Positions 31,976 through 43,272 of a stretch of 64,000 nt of DNA are shown in pieces. This stretch comes from Tuctoria greenei (Eukaryota; Streptophyta; Magnoliopsida; Poales; Poaceae). The notes under the pieces were generated by a model. It ran no database searches. It saw only the letters and a program-made list of their open reading frames with translations, and was not told the DNA's origin. The translations under genes and the position numbers were made by a program. Location: positions 81,203,311 through 81,267,310 of the forward strand of contig JAYESD010000003.1 of the NCBI GenBank assembly GCA_036927565.1. The letters run 5' to 3'. Position 1 is the stretch's first letter. Each line of letters begins with the position of its first letter.

Positions 31976-32753
31976 CCTGCGATCCTTCATCCAGTGGTTC
32001 TCCCAGGTACGAAACACTATTCCTTCTATATCCAGCACCTCTGTTATTGTGGCATTTAGACAGGGCGTACGAGACAAGAAGATGCTGGAGAAGCTGGCAA
32101 CCAAGGAGATCACCAGCGTCACGGAGCTCTTCAGCTTGGCAGACAAATGCGCCAAAGCTGCGGAGGGCCGTGAAATGCACTCCCAACCACCTCCAGAGGA
32201 CAACAAAAAGTCCTCCAAGGGTGAAGCCACTACCTCCGGGAGTGGAAAGAAGAAGAAAAAGTCCAACAGCAAGAAGAAGCCGTCGGCCGGCACACCTACA
32301 GCCGCAGCTGCTGCAGCTCCGGGTGGCCAGGGGCCACGCCCCAAAAAATGACATCGACCATCGTCTGAAGACGAAGGCTGTTCCAAGATGTGGTTTCCTA
32401 TACACAAGTCAAATAGTTACAACTTGGAAGGCTGCCGTGAGGTCCAGAACCTTGTCGAGCGCTATAATAAGCGCCAGGAAGAAGTTCGTTTTCATAAAAG
32501 GGAAGGAAAATAGAAAGTCGACGAAGCTTCGGCTGAAGAGGAGTTAGGCTTCCAGGACCCTAAAAAAGTCTTGAAGGCATTTTACACCTCCGTCGACGAC
32601 GATTCCGACATCTCCGACAATAAACGTTGGAAAACCATGAACACCATCTTTGGTGGTTCATGGGACATCACTTCCCGCCGGGTCCTCAAGAGCATGCTGC
32701 GAGACATGGCCTCAGTAGCTCCCACCGCCAGGACAGAGCCGCACCGGAAGTAG
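31976..32753 (+). pseudogene. Gy3 gag, 3' part, after Gy4
   Basis: Resumes after the second cctgc (31976-31980) with RSFIQWFSQVRNTIPSI and GVRDKKMLEKLATKEI, aligning directly with Gy4 gag. A Lys-rich tail (KKKKKSNSKKKPS) ends in a stop at 32349-32351. The expected zinc knuckle near 32380 has its first Cys replaced (FPIHKSNSYNLEGC). Further stops at about 32512 and 32752. Confidence 0.85.
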
Positions 32754-33254
32754 ATGGACACTACCATCACTTTCGATGCTTCGGACTGCCCTCGGAATAT
32801 GATCGGAGCTGGCCAACTCCCATTGATGCTATCTCCGACCATCAACAACATTCAACTCCACCATGTGATGGTGGAAGAAGGTTCGGGGCTGAACCTCATA
32901 AGCTTTGGAGCTTTTGTCAAGCTTCAGCTCCGACCTTCGGACCTTCGCCCCTCTCGACCTTTCTTCGGAGTAGGTCCGGGGGCCATAACCTCACTCGGTG
33001 CAATTACTCTTCCGGTGACCTTCGTAACCCGGGAGAATTACCACACTGAAAAGTTGGTCTTTGAGGTGGCACAGATCAACTTACCTTTCAACGCCATTCT
33101 GGGCAGACCAGCCTTATACAAGTTCATGGCTGCTGCTCATTATGGCTACTTGGTGTTGAAGATGCCAACACCAGCCGGTGTTCTCCGGATCTGTGGAGAT
33201 CGCACCGCCGGAGTGACAGCTTTGGAAGAACTTCACGTGCTTGCTACAGCGTAG
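32754..33254 (+). pseudogene. Gy3 protease, catalytic Asp lost
   Basis: Open for 166 codons with the family's FDASDCPRNMIG start and FNAILGRPALYKFMAAAHYG end. The catalytic triplet reads E-E-G (MVEEGSGLN), where Gy4 has D-G-G; the Asp codon is GAA at 32874-32876. The enzyme should be inactive. It is followed by stops at 33252-33254 and, as in Gy4, a TAG before RT at 33429-33431. Confidence 0.82.
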
Positions 33255-33431
33255 GAGGAAGAATATGGAAAGGAGCAAACTCCGAAACCCCTGAGCATTC
33301 GTCATCGAGGCTCAACCTCTGCACCTCACGTGCAACCAAGCGGCGACACCAACATTCCCGTCAATGTCATCCAAATCGGTTCCGACACTGCTCATACCTA
33401 CCGTATATCGGGAGGTCTGAATGACAAATAG

Positions 33432-34187
33432 GAACTCACGCTCGTCACTTTCCTTCGGGCTAACGTCGACGTGTTTGCCTGGCAACCGGCACAAATGCCT
33501 GGGATCCTTAGGGAAGTGATCGAGCACAATCTGAAGATCTATCCTGATGCTCGGCCTATACATTAGAAGCCTCGGAAGCAATCAGTAGAGTGACAGAACA
33601 TCATACGTCAAGAAGTGAATAAGTTGCTTGAAGCTGGATTTATCCGAGAAGTCTTCCATCCAAAATGGATGGCAAACCCAATCGTTGTACCCAAGGCTGG
33701 CGGGAATCTTCGGATGTGTATCGACTACACTACACTGAATAAGGCATGTCCAAAAGATCCATTCCCACTACCTAGAAAAGATCAGATAGTGGATTCCACC
33801 TTCGGGTGTGAATTACTGTGTTTCTTGGACGCATATTCTGGGTACCATCAAATCAGAATGTCTAGGGAAGATGAAGAACATACCTCCTTCATCACAATAG
33901 ATGGATTATATTTCTATACCGTCATGCTATTTGGTCTCAAGAATGCTGCTTCAACATTTGTACGAGCTATGTACAAAACTTTTGGTGAGCTTATCAGAGA
34001 CGTAGTGGAAGTGTATGTCGATGACATTGTCTCAAGATTAAAAACAAGGAGTCATTCCTTGACACATTGCAAGCTGTCTTCGACAAGCTGCGAGTCACTC
34101 GCACAAAGCTGAACCCGGACAAGTGTGTCTTCGGGGTTAGCTCTGGAAAACTTCTTGGTAAATCACTGAGGAATATAAGCAAATCTG
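33432..34187 (+). pseudogene. Gy3 reverse transcriptase, broken
   Basis: RT motifs in order: EAGFIREVFHPKWMANP, RMCIDYTTLNKACPKDPF, FLDAYSGYHQI and YVDD (34014-34025). Stops near 33565 and 33590 precede the main open stretch (33615 on). A one-base shift just after YVDD moves the frame, and two stops replace Arg and Glu codons near 34167-34178 (Gy4 has HRGIEAN there). Confidence 0.85.
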
Positions 34188-34922
34188 GTGAAGATAAAAG
34201 CTATTGAAGACATGCGGCCACCAGCCCGCATCAAGGACATCCATAAGCTGACTGGATGTCTAGCTTCCCTTAGGCGGTTCATCTCAAGACTAGCGGAACC
34301 GGCGCCACCCTCCTTCAAGCTATTGAGGAAGTCCAGAACATTCCAATGGTCCGAAGAAGCAGAGAAGGCATTCCAGGAGCTAAAGCAGCTCCTCACCACC
34401 CTACCAACCTTGGTAGCTCCGAACCCTGGTGAGTCACTCCTGCTTTACATTTCGGCAACTGACGAAGTTGTCAGCATGGTCCTGGTTGCGGAAAGGCCAG
34501 AACCATCTCCAGTTCAGGAATCCAGACCCCTTCAGGAGGGTCCGGAGCTACCTGAAGTCGAGTCTGGGTCCCAGCTCCCAGACCCAGATCCTCAAGGAGA
34601 GACTCCAGAGGATCCCTCTCCTTCAAATGAAGGAGTCACTGCTGCTGAGCAACAACATCCAGACCCCTCCGGGAAGGTCCGGGTCACTTCACAAGAAGCT
34701 CCGAGTACCTCCAACCGGCACCCGGAGGTCCCCGAACAAGGTCCAGACCCCTCCGGAAGGGTCCGGGTAGATGAGGAGGAAGCTCCGGGCCCCTTCCGGA
34801 GGGTCCGGACGGTCCAGCGCCCAGTGTACTTTATCATCGAAGTACTCCATGATGCCAAGACTCGGTATCTAGAGGTGCATAAGCTGCTCTACGCAGTTCT
34901 TATTGCCTCCAGGAAGCTTTGA
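34188..34922 (+). pseudogene. Gy3 RT connection and first RNase H with repetitive insert
   Basis: Begins with MRPPARIKDIHKLTGCLASL (RT thumb/connection), then LLLYISATDEVVSMVLVAER. Between this and VQRPVYFIIEVLHDAKTRYL lies an insert of about 105 residues (34495-34815) rich in Pro, Glu, Ser and Asp, with repeated PDPSGKVRV/PDPSGRVRV units. The frame is open across it. A TGA (Trp in Gy4, SRKLWHYF) ends the stretch at 34920-34922. Confidence 0.78.
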
Positions 34923-35630
34923 CACTACTTCCAAGCTCACAAGATCTCAATGGTAACTTCTTATCCGCTGCGTGTAATCTTGGATAATCCCAACTCTACA
35001 GGGAATATTGCAAAGTGGGCGGTAGAACTGGCCGAGTTCGATTTGGAATTTGTCCCAAGACAAGCGATCAAGAGTCAAGCTCTGGTGGACTTTGTGGTAG
35101 AATGGACCCCCTCTCCATCAAATCCTGGGGGCCCTAGTGAGCAGAAGTCAGAACCTAAGGTCCCGGTCTTCACTGACCCTCACTAGACTCTATACTTTGA
35201 CAGCTCCGTGCAGAAGCAGGGGGCCGGAGCTGGAGTCCTTCGCCTCGCTCCGACCGGGGAGAAGGTTAAATACATGGTGCACCTTGACTTCAAGGCGACC
35301 AAAAACATGGCAGAGTATAAAGCACTAATTTATGGACTCAAGGTGGCACTATCGTATGGTGTCAAGCATCTGTTGGTAAAGGGTGACTCACAACTTGTTG
35401 TAAAACAAGTCAAAGGTGAATGTTGTTGCAACAACCCTCAACTAGCGGAATACCTACTTGAGGTCCAGAAGCTTCAGAAGGACTTCGACGTCCTGGATCT
35501 TTGCCATGTCCAGCGTCTCAACAACGCTGAAGCTGACAATCTCTCGACAAAAGCTTCAACCGAGGATCCAGCTCCCGATGCAACCTTCGCCGGAGGTTGT
35601 CTAAACCTACAGCTCAGCCTGCCGAATTGA
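34923..35630 (+). pseudogene. Gy3 tether and second RNase H
   Basis: Tether (AIKSQALVDFVVEWTP) followed by a second RNase H domain: LYFDSSVQKQGAGAG with the first Asp, NMAEYKALIYGLKVAL with the Glu, GDSQLVVKQVKGEC with the second Asp, and NAEADNLSTKA near the C-terminus. A TAG at about 35186 separates them. The doubled RNase H is typical of Tat elements. Confidence 0.78.
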
Positions 35631-37009
35631 GCGAAGGGGGCAAGACCAGCACCTCAAAGCTGACGGTCCCGATGGCCCTGTTACCATGGCATCCATCAAG
35701 GGTCATAGGTGCTACAGGAAGCTCCGAGCAACCCAGCACACAAGACTCAAATCCTCAAGCTAGTTCCGATGCATGGATCTCGGAGATACGGAGCCGCTTG
35801 AAAGACAATTTCCTTCCCGAAGATAATGTATCCGCTGACCGGATAGTCAGATTAGCTAAAAGATACATACTGGTAGAAGGGGATCTCTACCGGCGCGGTG
35901 CCAATGGCATCCTAATGCGGTGCATTACAAGGGAAGAAGGCTACGAGATCCTCGCGGAAATCCATGGAGGCGAGTGTGGGAATCACGCGTCTTCCCGCAC
36001 GCTGGTTGGTAAAGCCTTCCGGCATGGCTTCTACTGGCCTACAGCGCTCCAGGATGCAACTGAGCTGGTGAAGAAATGTGAAGCATGCCAGTTCCATGTG
36101 AAAAAAAATCATACACCGGCTCAGTCTCTACAAATGATACCTCCTACGTGGCCATTCGCTGTGTGGTGGATGGATATCTTGGGACCTTTCCCAAGAGCCG
36201 TCGGAGGTTACAAGTTTCTGTACGTTGCCATTGACAAATTCACCAAATGGCCGGAAGCAACTCCAGTTGTGACAATAAACAAGCAATCAGCTATCAACAT
36301 CTTGCAGTCCATCATATGTAGATTTGGAGTCCCAAAAAAGATCATAAATGATAATGGGACCCATTTCACAAGCTCTTCATTCCAAGGATATTGCGAAGAC
36401 CTCGGCATCCAAGTCAGCTACGCTTCCGTAGCTCACCCGGCAAGCAATGGCCAGGCCAAGAGAGCAAATGTCGAAATCCTAAAAGGACTCAAGATGTGTT
36501 TATATGAGCGCCTGAAAAAAAATGGAGCCAACTGGATCGAAGAGCTTCTTCCCACACTGTGGGCCAACAGGACAACTCCAAACCGGTCAACTGGAGAGAC
36601 AGCCTTCTTCCTAGTGTACGGAGCTAAAGCGGTCCTTCCTCCGGAAATCACCTCGGGGTCGCTCCGGGTTCGGACCTTCGACGATGCCACGCAGGACTAG
36701 CTCCGGCGTGAAGACCTTGACCACCTTGAAGAGGGAAGGTGCTGAGCAGCTGTTCAGAATGCCCGATACCGCCAAGCTCTTCGGCGCTATCACCAACGGC
36801 ATGTTCACAGCCGAAAGCTCGAGGAAGGTGATCTAGTGCTATGGAGAATACAATCCAGAGTAGGGTTAAACAAACTTTCCCACAACGGGGAAGGACCCTT
36901 CCGAGTGATCAAAGTATCTCGTCCCGGATGCGTTCGCTTGGCAACCGAGGATGGGACACCTCTCCCAAATCCTTGGAACATTGAGCACCTTCGTAAGTTC
37001 TACGCTTAA
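35597..37009 (+). pseudogene. Gy3 integrase, catalytic Glu replaced by Lys
   Basis: Zinc-binding HHCC region (EIHGGECGNHASS, then KKCEACQFH) and core with Asp in WMDILGPFPRA and Asp in INDNGTHF. The third catalytic residue is Lys (NGQAKRAN, codon AAG at 36458-36460), where Gy4 has Glu. Stops at 36698-36700 and 36744 precede the C-terminal domain (GEGPFRVIKVSRPGCVRLA and NPWNIEHLRKFYA, stop 37007-37009). The protein should be inactive. Confidence 0.88.
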
Positions 37010-37453
37010 CATCATGGAGGTGAGTCTGTAGTTACATATGATGTATGTTATAGAGTCATTGTACAGAGTCGGGTAGCTCCTTCAGGAGAACAGCCGGACC
37101 TTCCCTGGAAGGTCCGCAAAGTTCAGGCAACACTTGTCATAGTCTCAGAACTAAAAGTATAGCTAGCTACCTTGGGTCAAACGAGAAACAAAACACACTT
37201 AGCCTGGTTCCGTACCCTAAGAGTGTACTTGTTTCCCCTGTACCCCGGACCTATAATGAAAGAAATCATTGTGTGAAAACAGACTCCACATGCATTTATT
37301 TTGTACAGGCTCAATATTTTTTATTTTTCTCTTTCTTGTCTATAACAAAGTTGTGCAATTCTTAAGAAACTTTAGCTGGACCAGTTCATGTACAATTCGA
37401 GTTGCATCGTCTACTCTTCGAGGTCCAAACATTGTTAATGGCCTACTCGTCTG
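37010..37453. other. Gy3 spacer, left part
   Basis: Non-coding stretch after pol with tccggacc-type motifs around 37090-37115. Ends with gtctg (37449-37453), the left target duplication of Co2. Confidence 0.65.
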
Positions 37454-39362
37454 TGTAGGATCGAAGAGCACGTGAAAAGCTACCAGAGGGGGGTGAATGG
37501 TAGATTTAAAAATCTTACGCAGCGGAAACAACTAAACCCCAATCCCTTCGGTAAAAAAACGATCTGTTAAAGAAATCGTGTGTGAGACTAATATAAACGT
37601 GTTTCACCATGACAAAAGTGATATATATCAGAGAGAATCAAGTCACGAAGACAACACAAAAAGAATCACTCAAATCCGTCGAGAAAAAACTCAAGCTATG
37701 ATCTAACGATCAAACAAAGGTCAATCTGACCTACCCGAGAAAAACAGTTTCTGGAATGCTGCAAAGAAACTCGTGTAGCTCAGAAACCACAAATCCAATG
37801 ACTGTGAAATTTTGACAGATGATAAATAATCAAGTTGTGAAGACAACCCAAAAAGAATCACGTCAATTGGATCAGTAAAACTCGAGTTATGATAAAACCA
37901 CCAACGAAAGGTAGTGCTGTCCAGAAACTCGACGAGTAAAACTTGTCTGGAACAAGTCAGACGAACAAGGCACAAAAGTTCCTTCAAACTACGAATTTTA
38001 TTCAATAGAACACAAGAGGAACATCCCCCAAAGTCTTCTATCACGAGCTTTGGCCTTCCCTTGCTTATATAACCAGCCCTTAGGCCATCCCAATCTCAAC
38101 TAGGACTCCAATCCTAATCCGATCACAATCGGAACTTTCCATAACTGCTTAGGACTCTTCTATACGCAGATAGAAGCAATCTTAAGACTTCCAAACACCT
38201 TAGGAACGTATCCCACATTCCTAAACAACTCAATTTCGTGACACACACGAAATCCTAACATAACCAACTCGATACTTTCCATACCGAGCCATAACCGACT
38301 CAGCTAGCAGCCTAAGTCTTCAACCGATACGATCCGATCCTTCCGATCAGATCTTTCCTTCCTTATCCATCTTCGGAACCATGTTGCCACATCATGCACC
38401 GCATGCATACGTGCGAACACCTTCCTTCGACGTTCAGTAACCTTCATATGCACTGCCCTTGATTCAATCATCCTGCGCGACCTCCTGATCAGCTCAACCG
38501 CAGTTCCTCCTGAACTTGGTTGTTGGAACCTCATCTCCTCCTGAGACTAGTCCAATGGATCCTGTCACCAGCCATGACTTGAACTCAAGCAACACCTGCA
38601 CATGAATAAACAACCAATCCATACGAGCCCAAGTCCTCGACTTGACTCAAGTTAGTTCCGAACACAACACCTTACGTGAGCACCTCACATAAGCATGTTG
38701 CAAAACCACAGTAACACGATATCATCCATATCAACCAAAACGCACAAAAAACTTAGCAAATGAATACTAAGCAATCTTTCCAACAATGTAAAGCAAGTAC
38801 AAAACATTGCAAATGAAAAGCAGAAGCACTGCGGTCAACTTCCGGACCTTGCCAGAGCAACCCGGAGCTTGAGCCGGAGCTAACAAAAGCTAGTAAAACC
38901 TAGCGCCGGAGCTTACCAAAACTAGTACAACCAAGCTCCCGCCGGAGCTTACAAAACTAGTAGATCCTAGCACCGGAGCTTACCAAAAACTAGTCAAAAC
39001 TAGTCAACCCAAAACCGGAGCTAGACAAAGTACGTCGGAGCTTAGCAAAAGCATGCCAGAGCTATCAAATATATGCCGGAGCTATCAAAGACATGTCAGA
39101 GCTAATAAAGACATGCCGGAGCTAAAGATAAAACTCACCGGAGCTAACCAAAGCTAGTCGGATCTTACCAAGAAGCCAGACCTAGCATCTAACATAGCCC
39201 GAGCTACCCAAAACAAGTCGGACCTATGGTCGGACCTTGCTATAGCTCGGATCTAGAGTCGGACCTTGACAAAAAGGTGTTTTGGTGATATTTAAAACTT
39301 TTATCATCAAAGCCAAGTGTATTCACTACAAGCCAATGTATTCAGCACACATAGGTCTTACA
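37454..39362 (-). repeat. Co2 3' LTR
   Basis: 1909 bp, TGTAGGATCG to GGTCTTACA. Minus-strand TATA (ttatataa, 38065-38072). U3 contains an array of ccggagct motifs (about 38835-39270), more than fifteen copies at irregular 15-30 bp spacing, many followed by taccaaaactagt-like sequence. Confidence 0.93.
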
Positions 39363-40488
39363 ATCTCCCCCTTGATGAATGCATTGGCAACACCATTTAA
39401 AATCCGAACATTGGCTTATTCACATAAAAGTTTTGAAGACAATTTCTCCCCCTTTGTAAATCAAAAGTATGAAAATCTCTCCCCCTTTATTATCTCTCCT
39501 TATGCACATATTTTCTCTCTCTTCATGCTTATCCCTCCCCCTTTGATAATGTATTCAGCAAGTCATGAGCATATAAACAATTTATCTCTCCCACATTAGT
39601 TGTTATGAGCATATTATAACATATACATATAAACAAAGCTCATCCAAGTCATACTATCAAGTAACTTACACTATCACATCAATGAGATACATAAAGTAGT
39701 GTAAGCCATGCTAGAGGTCATATGTAAATTTCAATTTAAGCAAGTCATGATCTCACAAACTTAACTATTTCAAAACCTGAAAGCATGACACTAGTTGCTG
39801 CATTTTATCATTTTTCAAAACACAAATTTAGATCATATGATATTTGCAAGAGATTATATGCGCATCTGTCTCATTCTAACCAACCAAGCCAAGCCTATGT
39901 CATTTGAAAATCAGAAGCTTAAGGACATGGTTTTAGTCATACACAACTTCTTCCAAGTTCATATCTAAGTGCAATGACAAGCCATCTCAAAAGAAGAAGT
40001 GCGATGCATGCATATTCTCTTGATCTTTTCTCAATTTATATTTGTTCATAAAAACTCAACATGTGAGTTGATTACTTGATGAATTCTTAATGATTAAAAG
40101 CACTTGTGAACATGTAACAAGTTCAAAACAGCAAGAAAGTTTGACCATGACCAGATTTAGTGTAAGTAATTATTCCAATTACTAGACATGGCAAAAACTA
40201 CAAAATGTATAACACGAGTAATGCAGTAAGAACTTTCAGCATGTAAAAGGAATCACAAAGTCATATAAGTATGAAATACTATGCTCATATTATTTTAATT
40301 TCAGATTCACACATAGACTTCCCAAGTTTCAAAAACTCCCCCTCAATTTAAGCCATGAGGATGCATAACCCCTATTTCACTACGAATGAAACAAAAACGA
40401 GTGAAATCCAAAGGTTTTGTAAAAATGTCAGCCAATTGATGTTCGGTATCTACATGGTGAAGCACAATGTTCCTTTTTCAACGTTATC
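39363..40488. other. Co2 3' non-coding region with several polypurine tracts
   Basis: Directly inside the LTR, atctcccccttgatgaatgc (39363-39382) is the main polypurine tract on the minus strand. Similar runs recur: tctccccctttgtaaatc (39445), tctccccctttattatc (39479), cctccccctttgataatg (39533) and actccccctcaatttaag (40345). Multiple tracts are reported for Sireviruses. The region also covers the frameshifted C-terminal end of RNase H (40370-40488). Confidence 0.72.
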
Positions 40489-43272
40489 TCAGAGAAAGTG
40501 ATACCTAATATCAATGTGCTTAGTTCTAGAATGTTGCACGGGGTTTTTGGCAATGCAAATAGCACTAGTGTTATCACAAAACAGTGGAACACTATCTAGA
40601 TCAACCCCATAGTTCTTAAGTGTTTGAACAATCCAAAGAATTTGTGAGCAAGCACTAGCAGCAGCTACATATTCAGATTCGGCTGTGGATTGTGCAACTG
40701 AATTTTGTTTTCTAGAGGACCAAGCAACAAGAGAATTACCAAAAAAATGACAAGCACCGGAAGTACTTTTCCTATCAATCCTACAACCCCCAAAATCAGC
40801 ATCCGAAAAAGCTTTCAAAGTAACGGTTGAGGAAGAAGGAAGAAAGATTCCAAATTCTTGAGTTCCATGTAAGTACCTGAGAATCCTTTTGACGGCTTGA
40901 CGATGTGAAACACGTGGGGAAGCTTGAAACCGTGCACAAAGACATACGCTGAATTGTATGTCCGGTCTTGATGCCGTGAGGTACAAAAGTGATCCGATCA
41001 TGCTTCTATATTCTTTTTGATCCACGGGTCCACCATCTTCATCAAGTTCAAGTGTTGTTGCTGTTCCCATTAGTGTCTGAAGAGGCTTGCTTTTGTCCAT
41101 GCTTAAGCGCCTTAGGAGGTCTTTGGTATACTTCGTTTGATGCACAAAGGTACCCTCCTTGGTTTGCTTGATTTGCAGCTCCAAAAAGTACGTGAGTTCA
41201 CCCATCATACTCATTTCAAATTCAGAACTCATCATTGCTGAAAACTTGGACACAAGATCATGAGAAGCACAACCAAAGATAATTTCATCCACATACACTT
41301 GAACGAATAATGAGTCATTGCCATGCTTAAGCATAAAAAGAGTTTTATCAACCTTGCCCATGATAAACCCCTGTTCAAGTAAGAATGTTTTTAACCTATC
41401 ATACCATGCTCTAGGGGCTTGTTTGAGACCGTATAAGGCTTTGGACAGTTTGTAAACATGATTAGGAAAATCTGGATTTTCAAAACCAGGTGGTTGTTTG
41501 ACATAAACCTCCTCATCTATGTAGCCATTAAGAAAAGCACTTTTAACATCCATTTGATATAGCTTAAAACCTTTAGATGCTGCAAAAGCTAACAAAATTC
41601 TTATGGCTTCTAATCTAGCGACAAGAGCAAAAGTTTCATCAAAATCTAGACCTTCAACTTGAGTGAAACCTTGAGCAACCAACCTAGCCTTATTCCTAAC
41701 CACAACCCCATCCTCACTTTGTTTATTTTTATATACCCATTTAGTTCCAATTAAAGTGTGACCTTGAGGTGGAGGTACAAGTTTCCAAACATTATTTCTT
41801 TCAAAATTTTCTAACTCTTCTTGCATGGCAATAATCCAAGATTCATTAGTGAGTGCGTGTGATATATCTTTGGGTTCAAAAGAAGCAACAGAAGCAGAAT
41901 GAGCATAAGAGTTTGGATCGCAAAACCTGGACCGTGTGACTCGTTCGTGCAAGCTTCCAATCATCTGTCGTGGGGGATGATCTTTGTAAAAACGTCGGGG
42001 AATAGATGTCTCACAAGCTTCTTCTTCATTAGGTTCATCGTAGATTGATGAGCTTGTGACTTGCGGATGATCAGGACCAGCATAGGTGATAGCCGGAGCT
42101 TGTTCAATGTCCGGAGCTGGACACGTGTCAGCTTCGGAACTACCAGGCAGTATCACCGGCTCTTCTTCATCTTCGAAAATACCCTCCCTCTGAGGATACG
42201 GATTTGGTCCTGCAACACTGGAGCTAGTACCTGTGCTAGCTTCATCAAAAGACACTTCACAAGTCTCCACAATTTTGTTAGTGTCAAGTAAAAGCACACG
42301 GTAGCCTCTAGTATGAGATGGATAACCAAGAAACATGCCATCAATGGATCTAGGTTCAAATTTATCAAGATTACCATGTTTCTTAACAAAGCATTTGCAT
42401 CCAAAGACCCGAAAGTGTGTAACACTAGGCCTATGTCCAAACCGAAGCTCATATGGTGTTTTATCTAGCTTAGCACGCAAGAAAACACGATTTGAGACAT
42501 AACAAGCGGTTGCTAACGCATCAGCCCAAAATTTCCTAGGAGTTTGATATTTATCAAGCATAGTCCTAGCCATCTCAACTAAGGTTCTGTTCTTTCTTTC
42601 TACAACACCGTTTTGTTGAGGTACATATGGTGAAGAGAATTGATGATTTATTCCATTTTCAGCACAAAAGTGATCAAAAGATTGATTTTTAAATTCAGTT
42701 CCTTTATCACTTCTAATTGCTTTTAATGATCCTGCGTGATCAATTGATAATCTAAGAAATAAAGTTCTAAAGTGACTAAAAACTTCATTCTTAGACGCCA
42801 TAAAGTAAACCCAAGAGTATCTAGAATAATCATGAACGATAACAAGAACATACCATTTACCTCCGAAGGATTGAACACGTGAAGGTCCTACGGTGTCAAG
42901 ATGCAAAAGTTGACATGGTTCAGTTGTCATGATCATTGTGAGAGGAGTATGTGAACCTGCAACCATCTTAGCATGTCTACATGAAGAGCACACAATTTAT
43001 TTGTCCCCTTTAAGCTTAGGTAGCCCACGTATGCGATCAAGAGCACTAACACGCGTTAGGTGATCAAAGCCTACGTGGCCAAGTCTATGATGCCAAAAAT
43101 ATAAGTCCTTTGAATCATTAGCAACTAGACACCTATGCGTAGAGGAAGACATATCAAAATCAGCTTTAAAAACTCTTCCAAACCGAGACATGTTAAAAAT
43201 AAGCTCACTATTTGAACCTACAACTTTGCAGCAGTTTTTATTGAAAATAATTTCTAGATTTTCATCTAGCAA
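40489..43272 (-). pseudogene. Co2 pol: integrase, RT and RNase H
   Basis: An almost continuous pol. 43272-42997 is the pre-integrase domain (FWHHRLGHVGFDHLTRV), ending in a TAA at 42994-42996. 42993-40489 (834 codons) has CSSCRHAKM, integrase Asp in LLHLDTVGPS, Asp in RSDKGTEF, Glu in GVVERKNRT, RT FYDRLKTFLLEQGF-type region, and RNase H SDADFGGCRIDRKSTSG with CDNTSAICIAKNP. The RT active site reads YVDE (41284-41295), where Co3 has YVDD, so polymerase activity is probably lost. A TGA (Arg codon in Co3) ends the frame near 40489. Confidence 0.9.
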
